Source of the DNA: Alkalihalobacillus sp. FSL W8-0930 | GTDB lineage: Bacteria > Bacillota > Bacilli > Bacillales > Bacillaceae_D | Direction: 5' to 3' | Assembly: GCA_037965595.1 (NCBI GenBank) | Contig: CP150183.1 | Span: 2,790,001-2,854,000 of the forward strand | Length of the DNA stretch: 64,000 nt | Shown: piece by piece, positions 54,172 to 62,971 of the stretch | Position numbering within the stretch: the first letter of the stretch is position 1 | Layout of the letters: each line of letters starts with the position of its first letter | Notes under the pieces: model-generated | The model's database searches: none | The model's input: the letters and a program-made list of their open reading frames with translations, nothing else | What the model was told of the DNA's origin: nothing | Translations under genes and position numbers: made by a program

Positions 54172-54930
54172 TTATGAATAATACACACAAATTTTGTCGC
54201 CATTAATGTCTTTAATCTCCATATCAATCTCATAAATGTCTTCAAGCACATTGGACTGTATAATCTCTTCTGTCGGCCCTTGGTTTATCACTTCACCATC
54301 TTTGAGTGCAACGATGTAATCTGAATAGACAGAAGCAAAATTGATATCGTGAATCACAATGACAATCGTTTTATTTAATTCACTTGCTAATTTCTTTAAC
54401 ACCTTCATGATTTGAACAGAATGCTTCATGTCTAAGTTGTTCAGAGGCTCATCAAGTAGCACATAATCTGTGTTTTGGGCAACAACCATAGCAATAAATG
54501 CGCGCTGACGCTGTCCTCCACTTAGTTTGTCTAAAAATTGATCCTGCATCGATTCAAGTTCTAAGTACCGAATCGCTTCATCGACATAGCGCTTATCCTC
54601 TTTTGTCAGTCTTCCTTTCGAGTAAGGAAAACGACCAAATGCAACTAGGTCTCGGATAGTTAACCGGATACTGATATGATTTGTTTGCTTTAGAATGGAT
54701 ATCTTTTTAGCGAGCTCGCTATTGTTTTGCTCAGTCAGCTCTTCATTATCAATAATGACTGTCCCACTATCCTTTGAGATCAATCTACTCATGATGGAAA
54801 GCAGCGTACTCTTTCCCGCTCCATTCGGGCCAATAAAAGACGTAATTTTCCCCTTTTGAACAGTAAGTGATACATTCTTCACAACTTTTTTATCACCGTA
54901 GGATTTGGATACATTCTTCACTTCTACCAT
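54172..54930 (-). CDS. yclP: siderophore ABC transporter ATPase
   Basis: A 252-residue ATPase: Walker A FIGPNGAGKST, signature LSGGQRQRAFIAM, Walker B YVLLDEPLNNLDM. Energises YclN/YclO. Its start overlaps the yclO stop by 7 bases. Confidence 0.93.
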   Translation of the reverse strand: MVEVKNVSKSYGDKKVVKNVSLTVQKGKITSFIGPNGAGKSTLLSIMSRLISKDSGTVIIDNEELTEQNNSELAKKISILKQTNHISIRLTIRDLVAFGRFPYSKGRLTKEDKRYVDEAIRYLELESMQDQFLDKLSGGQRQRAFIAMVVAQNTDYVLLDEPLNNLDMKHSVQIMKVLKKLASELNKTIVIVIHDINFASVYSDYIVALKDGEVINQGPTEEIIQSNVLEDIYEIDMEIKDINGDKICVYYS

Positions 54931-55871
54931 GCTTTACTCTCCTTTAATAATAGATAGATAAAGTAGGTACCACCTACAAAGTTAATAATGACACTTAAGG
55001 TTGTTTCAAATGTAAACACTCGTTCCACTATTAACAGTCCCCCAACCAATGCGATGACACTGATTAAGGTCGATCCCATCAATAGATAGGTGTGGCGGTA
55101 TGTTTTTAAAAACTCCCGTGCCAGGTTTACAACAAGTAGTCCTAAAAACATGATCGGCCCAACTAATGCGGTTGAGATCGATACTAGTACGGCAATGAGG
55201 ATCAACATTTTCTTCACGGTCTTATCGTAAGGAATACCTAAGTTTATCGCTTCATCGCGACCAAGCGACATCACGTCAAAGAACTTAGTGAAACGAATAA
55301 CATACAAACCGATGAGTAAGAAGCCAATTAAAGAAAAGATAAGAATATCCTCGTTCACGTTATTAAAGCTAGCAAACATTCGGTCTTGAATGATCAAGAA
55401 CTCATTAGGATCAATTAACATTTGCATAAAAGAAGATAAACTACCAAACAAGCTACCAAATACAATTCCTACTAATAAGAGTAAGAATATATTTTGATCC
55501 TCTCTTTTGAACATGAGTCGATACAATACAGAGGCAAATACAACCATCAACCCAACTGAGAGAAAGAAATTCACGTTTGTACTCATTAATCCTGAACCCG
55601 ATCCTAAAAAGAAAATTAAAACAGTCTGGATTAGAAGATACAATGAATCTAGACCTAAAATGCTAGGTGTTAAGATTCGATTGTTTGTAATCGTTTGAAA
55701 GACAACCGTTGAAAAAGCAATGGCTGCACCAGTTAAAACAATAGCAAGAATCTTCTTTCCTCTTCTCGGGAGAACGTAATCCAAATTCGACGTATTCAAG
55801 TGAATCAACATAAAGATTGCAATGAGAGCTAAAGCGACCACACTAAGCAAAATGATTTTCTTTTTAAGCAT
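54924..55871 (-). CDS. yclO: siderophore ABC transporter permease
   Basis: A 315-residue FecCD-type permease with about nine helices (SILGLDSLYLL, LVGPIMFLGLLVVNLAREF). The start is ATG at 55871 with AGGAGG ten bases upstream; it overlaps the end of yclN by 8 bases. The longer frame lacks an RBS. Confidence 0.92.
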   Translation of the reverse strand: MLKKKIILLSVVALALIAIFMLIHLNTSNLDYVLPRRGKKILAIVLTGAAIAFSTVVFQTITNNRILTPSILGLDSLYLLIQTVLIFFLGSGSGLMSTNVNFFLSVGLMVVFASVLYRLMFKREDQNIFLLLLVGIVFGSLFGSLSSFMQMLIDPNEFLIIQDRMFASFNNVNEDILIFSLIGFLLIGLYVIRFTKFFDVMSLGRDEAINLGIPYDKTVKKMLILIAVLVSISTALVGPIMFLGLLVVNLAREFLKTYRHTYLLMGSTLISVIALVGGLLIVERVFTFETTLSVIINFVGGTYFIYLLLKESKAW

Positions 55872-56817
55872 AGGATGACTTCCTCCTAAGCAGCAGATAG
55901 AGGAAGATCGCACTACCAATCACGCCTACCATCACTCCAATGGAGAGCTCATACGGGTAGATGATGATTCGACCGAGTATGTCACAGAATAAGACAAACA
56001 CCGCACCTAAAAAGGCTGTATGCGCCAAGCTATTCTTTAAGTTATCGCCTTTATAGAGCGACACAATGTTTGGAACAATTAAACCGAGGAACGGAATCAT
56101 TCCTACTGTCAAAATAACAACGGAGGTCATCAAGGCAACAATAACTAACCCCACTTGAACAACCGATTTATACTTTAACCCTAAATTTTTTGAAAAGTCT
56201 TCGCCTAGTCCTGCAACAGTAAAACGATTAGCGTATACAATGGCTAAAAGAAGAAGTGGAATACTTATGTAAAGTAGCTCATAACGGCCTCGAAGGATTA
56301 AAGAAAAATCTCCCTGTAGCCACGATGACATGTTTTGAACTAAATCGTACTTTAATGCAAAGAAAGTCGTGATTGACCCCACTACGTTTCCAAGCATCAT
56401 ACCTACAAGCGGAATAAAGATGGTTCCCTTATGTTTAATTCGATCTAAGATCTTCATGAATAAAAAGGTACCAGCTAATGCAAAGGTTGAGGCTACAAGC
56501 ATTTTCACAATTGGACTAGCGTTTGTGAAAAAGATGAGAGAAATTAAAATCCCCAGCCTTGCCCAGTCCATTGTTCCAGCAGTAGTAGGAGAAACAAATT
56601 TGTTACGCGTGAGCTGTTGCATAATAAGACCACATACACTCATTGCGGCACCTGCAATGATAATGCTTATGACCCTTGGTATCCTACTCTCAATCAGAAC
56701 TCTTTCCTGTGCCTCTGTAAGGGAGAAAAGATCAAGTGGAGAAACATTCGTAACTCCTACAAACACAGATGTGATAGAAAGAAGGACGAACAAGATGATT
56801 AAATAATATAACTTCAT
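55864..56817 (-). CDS. yclN: siderophore ABC transporter permease
   Basis: A 317-residue FecCD-type permease (RIPRVISIIIAGAAMSVCGLIMQQ near the N-terminus in two parts, MIPFLGLIVPNIVSLYKG later). First gene of the Fur-controlled yclNOPQ operon; gene order is the same as in B. subtilis. Confidence 0.93.
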   Translation of the reverse strand: MKLYYLIILFVLLSITSVFVGVTNVSPLDLFSLTEAQERVLIESRIPRVISIIIAGAAMSVCGLIMQQLTRNKFVSPTTAGTMDWARLGILISLIFFTNASPIVKMLVASTFALAGTFLFMKILDRIKHKGTIFIPLVGMMLGNVVGSITTFFALKYDLVQNMSSWLQGDFSLILRGRYELLYISIPLLLLAIVYANRFTVAGLGEDFSKNLGLKYKSVVQVGLVIVALMTSVVILTVGMIPFLGLIVPNIVSLYKGDNLKNSLAHTAFLGAVFVLFCDILGRIIIYPYELSIGVMVGVIGSAIFLYLLLRRKSSYA

Positions 56818-56872
56818 GGTTGCAACCGTTGGTTAAAACAGTCCTGACCCCCTCACTATTTGGTGTTGATGT

Positions 56873-56887
56873 TGATATTCATTATCA
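56873..56887. promoter_or_regulatory. Fur box of yclNOPQ
   Basis: TGATATTCATTATCA matches the 7-1-7 Fur consensus TGATAATNATTATCA at all but one position. It lies just after the -10 of the yclN promoter. Confidence 0.88.
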
Positions 56888-56899
56888 TTTACATCCTCT

Positions 56900-56927
56900 A
56901 TCTTATCATCTATATCCCTCTAGTCAA
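56900..56927 (-). promoter_or_regulatory. promoter of yclNOPQ
   Basis: TTGACT, a 16-base spacer and TAAGAT on the minus strand; the Fur box covers the expected start of transcription. Confidence 0.7.
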
Positions 56928-56960
56928 GAATGATTTTCAATTAGAGACTTTTGTCACACT

Positions 56961-57131
56961 AAACGAGGGTGAGACATAACTTGATGTGGCTAGAAAAACA
57001 CGAACATAGCACCAGATCCGCTACAGGAGAATTCCTCGCTTGTTAAAATATAAACACAAATGGCGAATGATTCTTTATTTGAATCATTCGCCATTTTCGT
57101 ATTGATTTTTTAGTTATATCCCACGCTTTTT
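56961..57131. repeat. MITE-like interspersed element, copy 2
   Basis: About 170 bases, homologous to copy 1: shared GACATAAC end, ATCCGCTACAGGAGAAT, CCTCGCTTGTT, and hairpin TGGCGAATGATTC / GAATCATTCGCCA. Left AAACGAGGGTGAGACATAAC and the complement of the right end match at 14 of 19 bases. The right end overlaps the 3' end of the PAP2 gene and provides its last codons and stop. Confidence 0.82.
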
Positions 57132-57754
57132 TTGTGTCTGTTTATGCGATTGAGTATGGTGATAGACAGCATAATCCAGGTTAAGCTGAATAATGTTCCT
57201 CCTAGAATATCTGTTAAGAAATGAACACCTAAATACATTCGGCTGATCCCCATCAATACAAAAAGAATAAAGGCGATGACGATTGAAAGCCTCCGCACTA
57301 TTCTTCGATCTACATAATGGTAAATTAAATAAATGCACAAGCCACCAAACGATACAGCGGCCATTGTGTGTCCACTGGGAAAGCTATAGCCTGGTTGCTC
57401 GATGAGAAAATTAATTTCTGGTCTAGCTCTTCCTATCCATTCTTTCAATGTCATATTTAAAATAGCTGTTCCCCCCATGATCAACAAAGGAGGCAGAACG
57501 GCAGTCCATCTTCTTTGCCAGATGGCTAAGAATACGATAAGCAGTAAGGTCAACGCCGCAATGACTTTTGTGCCACCTAACCAGGCAAGAAAGAGCATAA
57601 AAGAGGTAATCCAATCAGCCCTTACGTTAGGAACGTGCTCTACAATAAAAACATCAAATTGTTGAAAAAAAGAGTGTTCATATGTAAAAGCCAATAAAAT
57701 GAACAAACTAAGAGAGATCAAACTTAGACAAAGCAACATCTTATTATGGTTCAT
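57110..57754 (-). CDS. PAP2-family phosphatase (phosphatidylglycerophosphatase/undecaprenyl-PP phosphatase type)
   Basis: A 214-residue membrane protein with six helices and the three acid-phosphatase motifs: KEWIGRARP, PSGH (in YSFPSGHTMAA) and SRMYLGVHFLTD. Likely dephosphorylates a lipid phosphate such as undecaprenyl pyrophosphate or PGP outside the membrane. The start is ATG at 57754 with AAGGAG six bases upstream; an earlier frame is open but lacks an RBS. The C-terminal KKSVGYN is encoded by the interspersed element. Confidence 0.87.
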   Translation of the reverse strand: MNHNKMLLCLSLISLSLFILLAFTYEHSFFQQFDVFIVEHVPNVRADWITSFMLFLAWLGGTKVIAALTLLLIVFLAIWQRRWTAVLPPLLIMGGTAILNMTLKEWIGRARPEINFLIEQPGYSFPSGHTMAAVSFGGLCIYLIYHYVDRRIVRRLSIVIAFILFVLMGISRMYLGVHFLTDILGGTLFSLTWIMLSITILNRINRHKKSVGYN

Positions 57755-57880
57755 CAGTTTCTCCTTTTCCATCGTGAATGAACTTATTTTACAGATATCT
57801 GCTCTGCTTGACAATGAATAGCTTAAAAAGCTTGCTATATGTTTTCTTTATATAATAACTGGGTAGTTAGTAAAAGAAAG

Positions 57881-59413
57881 ATGATCAAAACCGAAAGCGG
57901 GATTAGAATGCCTCGTCAACATATACCAACACGATTGGTCACTCTAACTCAAATACATCATATTCATACCCTCCAAGGTAACCCGCCCGGCGTTCTTATT
58001 ACAGCTAACTTACTCAAACAGTTGTCGTCTCCATTATTAAAGCGACTTTTATCTTCATCTTACACAATTGTTTTACAGGTAGAAACAGAAGAAGTCTGGG
58101 ACAATGTCCGACAACACCTTAAACGGAACAAAAGTAGAAACGTCATTCTGTTATCCACTCAACTACGTTTGTTAGAGAGAATGGAAAGAACGTTTCCAGC
58201 CTACAGACGAGTGTATAAGAGTACTAACTTGAATTGGAACATAAACGACCTAATCGTTCATTTAAATAAATATCGCATCCGTACGATCATGCTTCCACCA
58301 ACAACTGCATCCTTTCTTTGTCACTCGTTAAGAAAACATGCACTTTCTGTCTGGAGTTTTACCCAAGATCACAGAGAACTACATGAATTGATCATTTCTG
58401 GAGTTCAGTCCGTTTCTGTGCCGTTCGACAAACAGGTCAAATCGCTTTGGAATGATTATAATCAGTTACGAATTCTTCATCGACCTGTGTATGTTGCCCA
58501 TCGCGGAGCAAGTCAACTAAAGCTGGAAAATACATTACCTGCTTTTAATCTAGCAAGTCGGTTCGGTGCAGATGTTCTTGAAACGGATGTTCGCAGGACA
58601 AAGGATGGTCACCTTGTTTTATTTCATGATCGTACGTTAAAACGATTAACCGGTGATAAACGCAAGGTAGCGGATGTCACACTTGATCAGATGAAATTGC
58701 TGATTCCTGTTGTAGAGCTAGAAACCTTTTTAGCTACCTATCAACATACCTCAATAACATTGTTAATTGAATTAAAAGAAGAACAAGTCGTTCATAAAGT
58801 AGTGGATCTCATTCAGAAATTTGACCTGTGGCATCAAGTTCATATTCAAAGCTTTCTTCCACAAGCCTTAAAGGAAGTTCAAGCCATGCAACCTCGTGCG
58901 GGAATAAGTTTGTTATATTCCCATAATAAAGGTTCAAGGGTTTACCTTCCTAAAGCGACTGTACAAAAGACTTTATTAAAGACACAAGCATCTTTAAACC
59001 CGAAAATCCATAGATTAAAGCGGTTTGAAAAGCGGCGTAGCGATGGTCTGCAATCCTTTTATTGGACCATCCGCACAAAACAAGAGCTGGAGAAACAATG
59101 GTCTCTAGGAAAATTGGGCTTAATCATGAATTGCATACACCACATTCAGTGGTATCCTGTTCAATTGAAGGTTGCAACTCTGCCATCTCGAAATGGATTG
59201 GGTACACTATCGTTTCCTGCGCAGGAGCAAGCGATTTTTAGTGACGGTTCTAGAGAATGGGTACCAGTAGAATGGTATATTCAAACCGAAACGGAGTTAA
59301 GGCGGGTAACTGAAGACATAAAAGCAGATACCGCTATTTATGTATTTTGTGTATATCAATTATGTCTTGATGGAATATCTCATTCAATCTGCTCAACGTT
59401 GATTCACATTTAA
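57881..59413 (+). CDS. glycerophosphodiester phosphodiesterase with degenerate N-terminal GDPD-like half
   Basis: About 510 residues. The catalytic GDPD domain runs from near residue 203 to 425: AHRGASQLKLENTLPAF, GADVLETDVRRTKDGHLVLF, HDRTLKRLTG and LIELKEE, all catalytic His/Glu/Asp present. The N-terminal ~190 residues lack these but keep GDPD-like strands (HALSVWSFTQ, then GVQSVSVPF). The last ~80 residues (FPAQEQAIFSDGSREWVPVE) look like a Big_4 Ig-like fold. No signal peptide. The start is uncertain: ATG 57881 is used because TATAAT at 57851-57856 could be the -10; ATG 57839 and 57908 are alternatives. Confidence 0.82.
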   Translation: MIKTESGIRMPRQHIPTRLVTLTQIHHIHTLQGNPPGVLITANLLKQLSSPLLKRLLSSSYTIVLQVETEEVWDNVRQHLKRNKSRNVILLSTQLRLLERMERTFPAYRRVYKSTNLNWNINDLIVHLNKYRIRTIMLPPTTASFLCHSLRKHALSVWSFTQDHRELHELIISGVQSVSVPFDKQVKSLWNDYNQLRILHRPVYVAHRGASQLKLENTLPAFNLASRFGADVLETDVRRTKDGHLVLFHDRTLKRLTGDKRKVADVTLDQMKLLIPVVELETFLATYQHTSITLLIELKEEQVVHKVVDLIQKFDLWHQVHIQSFLPQALKEVQAMQPRAGISLLYSHNKGSRVYLPKATVQKTLLKTQASLNPKIHRLKRFEKRRSDGLQSFYWTIRTKQELEKQWSLGKLGLIMNCIHHIQWYPVQLKVATLPSRNGLGTLSFPAQEQAIFSDGSREWVPVEWYIQTETELRRVTEDIKADTAIYVFCVYQLCLDGISHSICSTLIHI

Positions 59414-59431
59414 TAGAAGGAGGGGGAACAC

Positions 59432-59620
59432 ATGAACAAGGTACCTACAGAATCACATGAGAGAGATCATTTAATCTCACGGATCATTGAACTGGGCGTT
59501 TATAAGTTAAAGAATCGGCATTTATTTGAACTCGATATGAGTGAAATCAAGCAGCTTTATCAAACATTGACGCGAAATGAAGCACCTGAGATAGAGGCCC
59601 ATTTAGATAAAAGTATATAA
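59432..59620 (+). CDS. FbpA-like Fur-regulated small protein family
   Basis: A 62-residue protein whose core (LISRIIELGVYKLKNRHLFE then LDMSEIKQLYQTL) resembles the Fur-regulated basic protein FbpA/FbpB family, small helpers in iron sparing. AAGGAGG lies seven bases upstream. It follows the GDPD gene by 18 bases. No Fur box was seen before this unit, so iron control is not shown here. Confidence 0.6.
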   Translation: MNKVPTESHERDHLISRIIELGVYKLKNRHLFELDMSEIKQLYQTLTRNEAPEIEAHLDKSI

Positions 59621-59663
59621 AAAATGGCGAATGAGTTCCTTAAACAGGAGTTCATTCGCCATT
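59617..59663 (-). terminator. terminator of pxpBCA, related to the element hairpin
   Basis: AATGGCGAATGAGTTCC pairs with GGAGTTCATTCGCCATT (17 bp, two G-U); TTTTTT follows only on the minus strand. The TGGCGAATGA arm is the same as in the interspersed elements. Confidence 0.88.
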
Positions 59664-59682
59664 GCTATGGATAGACGTTCAT

Positions 59683-60441
59683 TTATAGAATTGAAGAAAT
59701 CTGGATCCCTTGTTCTGTTAAATGCTTTCTTAACTCTGTAACAAATAACAGAGCGTGTTCCCCGTCCCCATGAACACAAACCGTATCAGCTTCCATTGGA
59801 ACCGTAGTACCATCAACCGCTGTTACTGTTGATGTCGTTACCATCTGTAATACCTGTTTAATGGCTTGTTCATGATTAGTGATTAATGCATTTTCTGATG
59901 TCCGTGGCGTTAACGTACCATCAGGTTGATACGTTCGATCAGCAAACACTTCATTTGCTACTTTTAAGCCATGGTTCACCCCAGCTTTAATTAATTCACT
60001 ACCTGATAATCCAAATAGGACAAGGTCTGGATTCGTATCCTTTACCGCTCTAGCAATTGCATCTGACATTTTTGGATCAACTGCAGCCATATTAAATAAT
60101 GCCCCGTGTGGCTTTACGTGCTGCATTGTTTGATTGTGTAGCCTGCAAAAGCCTTCAAGTGCGCTAATTTGATACACAACAAAATGATAGATGTCTTCTG
60201 GCGTTGTTTGAATTGGACGTCTTCCAAAGCCAAATAAATCATTAAAACCAGGATGAGCACCAATTCTTGCTCCGTGAGCGTTTGCCAGCTGTACTGTTTT
60301 TGCCATCGTGTTGTGGTCTCCTGCATGGTAACCACAGGCAACATTTATAGAAGTGACAAAGGGTATGATGGCTTCGTCTTCTCCCACCTTAAACGAACCG
60401 TAGCTTTCTCCTAAATCACAATTTAGATCAATTTGCTTCAT
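59683..60441 (-). CDS. pxpA: 5-oxoprolinase subunit A (LamB/YcsF family)
   Basis: Part of the ATP-dependent PxpABC complex that hydrolyses 5-oxoproline to glutamate. The 252-residue protein begins MKQIDLNCDLGESYG and contains SINVACGYHAGDHNTM and KPHGALFN, family signatures. The start is ATG at 60441 with GGAGG eight bases upstream. Last gene of pxpB-pxpC-pxpA. Confidence 0.94.
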   Translation of the reverse strand: MKQIDLNCDLGESYGSFKVGEDEAIIPFVTSINVACGYHAGDHNTMAKTVQLANAHGARIGAHPGFNDLFGFGRRPIQTTPEDIYHFVVYQISALEGFCRLHNQTMQHVKPHGALFNMAAVDPKMSDAIARAVKDTNPDLVLFGLSGSELIKAGVNHGLKVANEVFADRTYQPDGTLTPRTSENALITNHEQAIKQVLQMVTTSTVTAVDGTTVPMEADTVCVHGDGEHALLFVTELRKHLTEQGIQISSIL

Positions 60442-60455
60442 ATTTACGTCCTCCT

Positions 60456-61448
60456 TCAAATTCCTTTTAATCGAATGGCTACCTTAATCTCTGCTAGCTC
60501 TTTCTCTGATTGTAAATAGATTTGTTCTGCTTCTTGTAAAGAGACTTCTGTAAACTGAATCCATTCTCCCGGTCTCATCTGAGCTAACTTCGGAATATCA
60601 ACAAGCATCACCTGAGCAATTCGAGGGTAGCCTCCTGTTGACTGTCGATCAGCAAGAAGGATAATTGGTTTTCCACTAGGTGGAAGTTGTACCGTTCCAA
60701 GTGCTACAGCTTCTGATAAAAGTTCAAATGAATCAGCTAATTCAATGTTCTCTTCCGTTTCAAGACGGTATCCCATCCGATCAGATTGAGTTGATAATTG
60801 AAAAGGCTTTTCAAGAAAAAGCTTTTGGCTTTCAGTCGTGAACCGGTCAAAATGACTACCCTTAATCACACGGATGACATGAGGCTGGTCTGAAGTAGAA
60901 TCAATTGTTTGGGCCACTCTCCAATGAAGTGGTTTCGCATCGCCCGATAAACGCTCCATTAATTTACTCGCACGATCTGACATAGGCAATAGATTTAGAA
61001 CATCTCCTTTTTCTAATGCTCTACCATCAAGTCCTCCCATTTTCGCTCGTATGTACGTACTTTTGCTTCCTAGTTGAACAGGTACATCAAACCCACCGGC
61101 TACTGAAAGATAAGCACGGCAGCCTTTACGTATCGGTTCAAAATGAAGGTATGAACCTTTAGGTACAAACAAAGGCGTATGTAACGATCGTCGCTTCCCA
61201 TTTACTACAGGGATCATGCCTCCACCAGCAACAGCAATTAACAAATCCTCATCAAATGAAAGGGATGGACCCGTCAGCGTCATTTCTAGGCAGGCTTCCC
61301 CTTCTTCATTGCCTACAAGTAAGTTGGCTACACGAAGGGATTTTGAATCCATTGCCCCTGTGATCGAAACGCCTTGGTTCATATACCCATAGCGTCCCAG
61401 ATCCTGAATGGTAGTCTGCATACCCGGCTTCATTACATGAATGCTCAT
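60456..61448 (-). CDS. pxpC: 5-oxoprolinase subunit C (biotin-dependent carboxyltransferase-like)
   Basis: A 330-residue AHS2/KipA family protein: MKPGMQTTIQDLGRYGYMNQ, AMDSKSLRVANLLVGN and ADRQSTGGYPRIAQV. Its ATG directly follows the pxpB stop. Forms the complex with PxpB. Confidence 0.94.
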   Translation of the reverse strand: MSIHVMKPGMQTTIQDLGRYGYMNQGVSITGAMDSKSLRVANLLVGNEEGEACLEMTLTGPSLSFDEDLLIAVAGGGMIPVVNGKRRSLHTPLFVPKGSYLHFEPIRKGCRAYLSVAGGFDVPVQLGSKSTYIRAKMGGLDGRALEKGDVLNLLPMSDRASKLMERLSGDAKPLHWRVAQTIDSTSDQPHVIRVIKGSHFDRFTTESQKLFLEKPFQLSTQSDRMGYRLETEENIELADSFELLSEAVALGTVQLPPSGKPIILLADRQSTGGYPRIAQVMLVDIPKLAQMRPGEWIQFTEVSLQEAEQIYLQSEKELAEIKVAIRLKGI

Positions 61449-62180
61449 TTAGTCACGCTCCTTTAGCTCATTGAATTCCTCCAATGATATTGGGTTAAAT
61501 CGGATTAGGTGACCTGGCTTTAGCAGGCTTGGTTTGTTTCGATTAAGATCAAATAACTTGAAAGGGGTTTGTCCTATCAGCTGCCATCCACCAGGTGTTT
61601 CCATTGGATAGATACCCGTCTGTTTCCCAGCTATCCCAACCGATCCCGCAGGAATGGCCAGTCTCGGTTGCTTTTTACGTGGGGTAGCAATGGCTTCATC
61701 CATTCCTCCCAGAAAAGGAAACCCTGGAGAGAATCCAAGCATATATACTTGATAAAGCCCTTCCGAATGAATTCGAATCACTTCATCTATCGTTAGATCG
61801 TTATGCTCTGCGACATCTTGTAGGTCAGGACCTAGTGAAAGATCGTAGCAAACCGGTATTTCAATCGTTTCCTGAGAGCCTTGTGCAGAATGATCGGCAC
61901 TCGCTAAGGTGTATTCTTCTAACTGCTGGCGAACCAAATCGCTAGGGCTTAGCAGCGTTGTTGGTGCATGTGCCAATACATCTGTAGGTTTATAAAAAAC
62001 GGCGACACCCGTATAGCTTGGTACACATTCAATGAAACCGGGAAAAGGATTGTCGGTTAGAAGATTGATGAAGGTAAGAATTCTCAGATGAGTATCTGGA
62101 TTAATTGTATCTGCAAATTGAACAACCATTGATGTTTCACTTAGTGAATAAATATGTGGATAAGATACATTTGTATCCAT
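61449..62180 (-). CDS. pxpB: 5-oxoprolinase subunit B (KipI family)
   Basis: A 243-residue AHS1/KipI family protein: IEIPVCYDLSLGPDL, YMLGFSPGFPFLGG, IPAGSVGIAGKQTGIYP. B. subtilis KipI also inhibits KinA. GGAGG lies seven bases before the ATG. First gene of the operon. Confidence 0.94.
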   Translation of the reverse strand: MDTNVSYPHIYSLSETSMVVQFADTINPDTHLRILTFINLLTDNPFPGFIECVPSYTGVAVFYKPTDVLAHAPTTLLSPSDLVRQQLEEYTLASADHSAQGSQETIEIPVCYDLSLGPDLQDVAEHNDLTIDEVIRIHSEGLYQVYMLGFSPGFPFLGGMDEAIATPRKKQPRLAIPAGSVGIAGKQTGIYPMETPGGWQLIGQTPFKLFDLNRNKPSLLKPGHLIRFNPISLEEFNELKERD

Positions 62181-62430
62181 ATAGATTCCTCCAATTCTTT
62201 ATCAGTCCTTAAAAAAGGGGTGAACGACTTCTACGTTCTGCTCAATCAATATGTACGTACTTCTTGATGCTCTATACAGTTTATTTTCCCATTTATATCG
62301 TTAGTCAAAACAAGAAGATGTCTCTTAAGTATATTTATTTTTAACCTTACGAAAAAATAGAATATGTTTGATCTATTTAAGCATAGCATTATTTACCTTT
62401 TAACGTGTAGAAATAATAGAGATCCTATCG
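62181..62430. other. gene-free region upstream of pxpB
   Basis: AT-rich, no credible ORF. It should contain the pxpBCA promoter; TTGACT on the minus strand near 62305 has no well-spaced -10. A GTACGTAC palindrome lies near 62254. Nothing else is evident. Confidence 0.5.
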
Positions 62431-62469
62431 AAAAATAGCGAACCCTCATATTACTTGAGGGTTCGCTAT
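62431..62469 (-). terminator. rho-independent terminator of the YisL-like gene
   Basis: ATAGCGAACCCTCA and its perfect 14-base complement, 7-base loop, TTTTT tail on the minus strand. Confidence 0.92.
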
Positions 62470-62492
62470 AACTTATCATTCAACTTTGACTC

Positions 62493-62879
62493 TTATAGTT
62501 TCAAGTAGCCTAAAGCGACAACCACTGCTGTTAGAACGATAAAAACAATCCAAACCGATCCTGTTTGTTCAGTACGCTTTGTTTTCCCCATAATGACTTC
62601 CATGATTCCGATCAGCATAATCGCTAGTACACCTTTGATTAGGAAACTCCAGTTTGCTGAAGCAAAATCACCAAAATTGCTATAACTATTAAATCGAAGT
62701 ACTAATAGCCCAATCCCTGATGCAAGCATAATGACATAGAGTAATCGAACAATCATGTAGACAATTTTAGATCCCTTTGGCTTTCCCCAGCGGAAGAGGA
62801 AGTAAGCGACTAGAAACAAAAGAATCATGATAGCCCAAGACCCAGCATGAGATTGATAGAACATACTATAAGACATCAT
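62493..62879 (-). CDS. YisL-like DUF1516 membrane protein
   Basis: A 128-residue protein with four membrane helices. The pattern SHAGSWAIMILLFLVAYFLF, then KIVYMIVRLLYVIMLASGIG, fits the UPF0344/YisL family. Function unknown. GAGGAG precedes the ATG. Confidence 0.8.
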   Translation of the reverse strand: MMSYSMFYQSHAGSWAIMILLFLVAYFLFRWGKPKGSKIVYMIVRLLYVIMLASGIGLLVLRFNSYSNFGDFASANWSFLIKGVLAIMLIGIMEVIMGKTKRTEQTGSVWIVFIVLTAVVVALGYLKL

Positions 62880-62937
62880 AACAACTCCTCTTTATTTTTT
62901 TATATGTATGATGAGTCAGAGACTCTAACCCAAGAAA

Positions 62938-62971
62938 CAAAAAAGCCTGTCCTACTTATTAGGAGCAGGCT
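62938..62971 (-). terminator. rho-independent terminator of ccdC
   Basis: AGCCTGCTCCT and AGGACAGGCT with a 7-base loop; TTTTTT follows on the minus strand. Confidence 0.87.
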
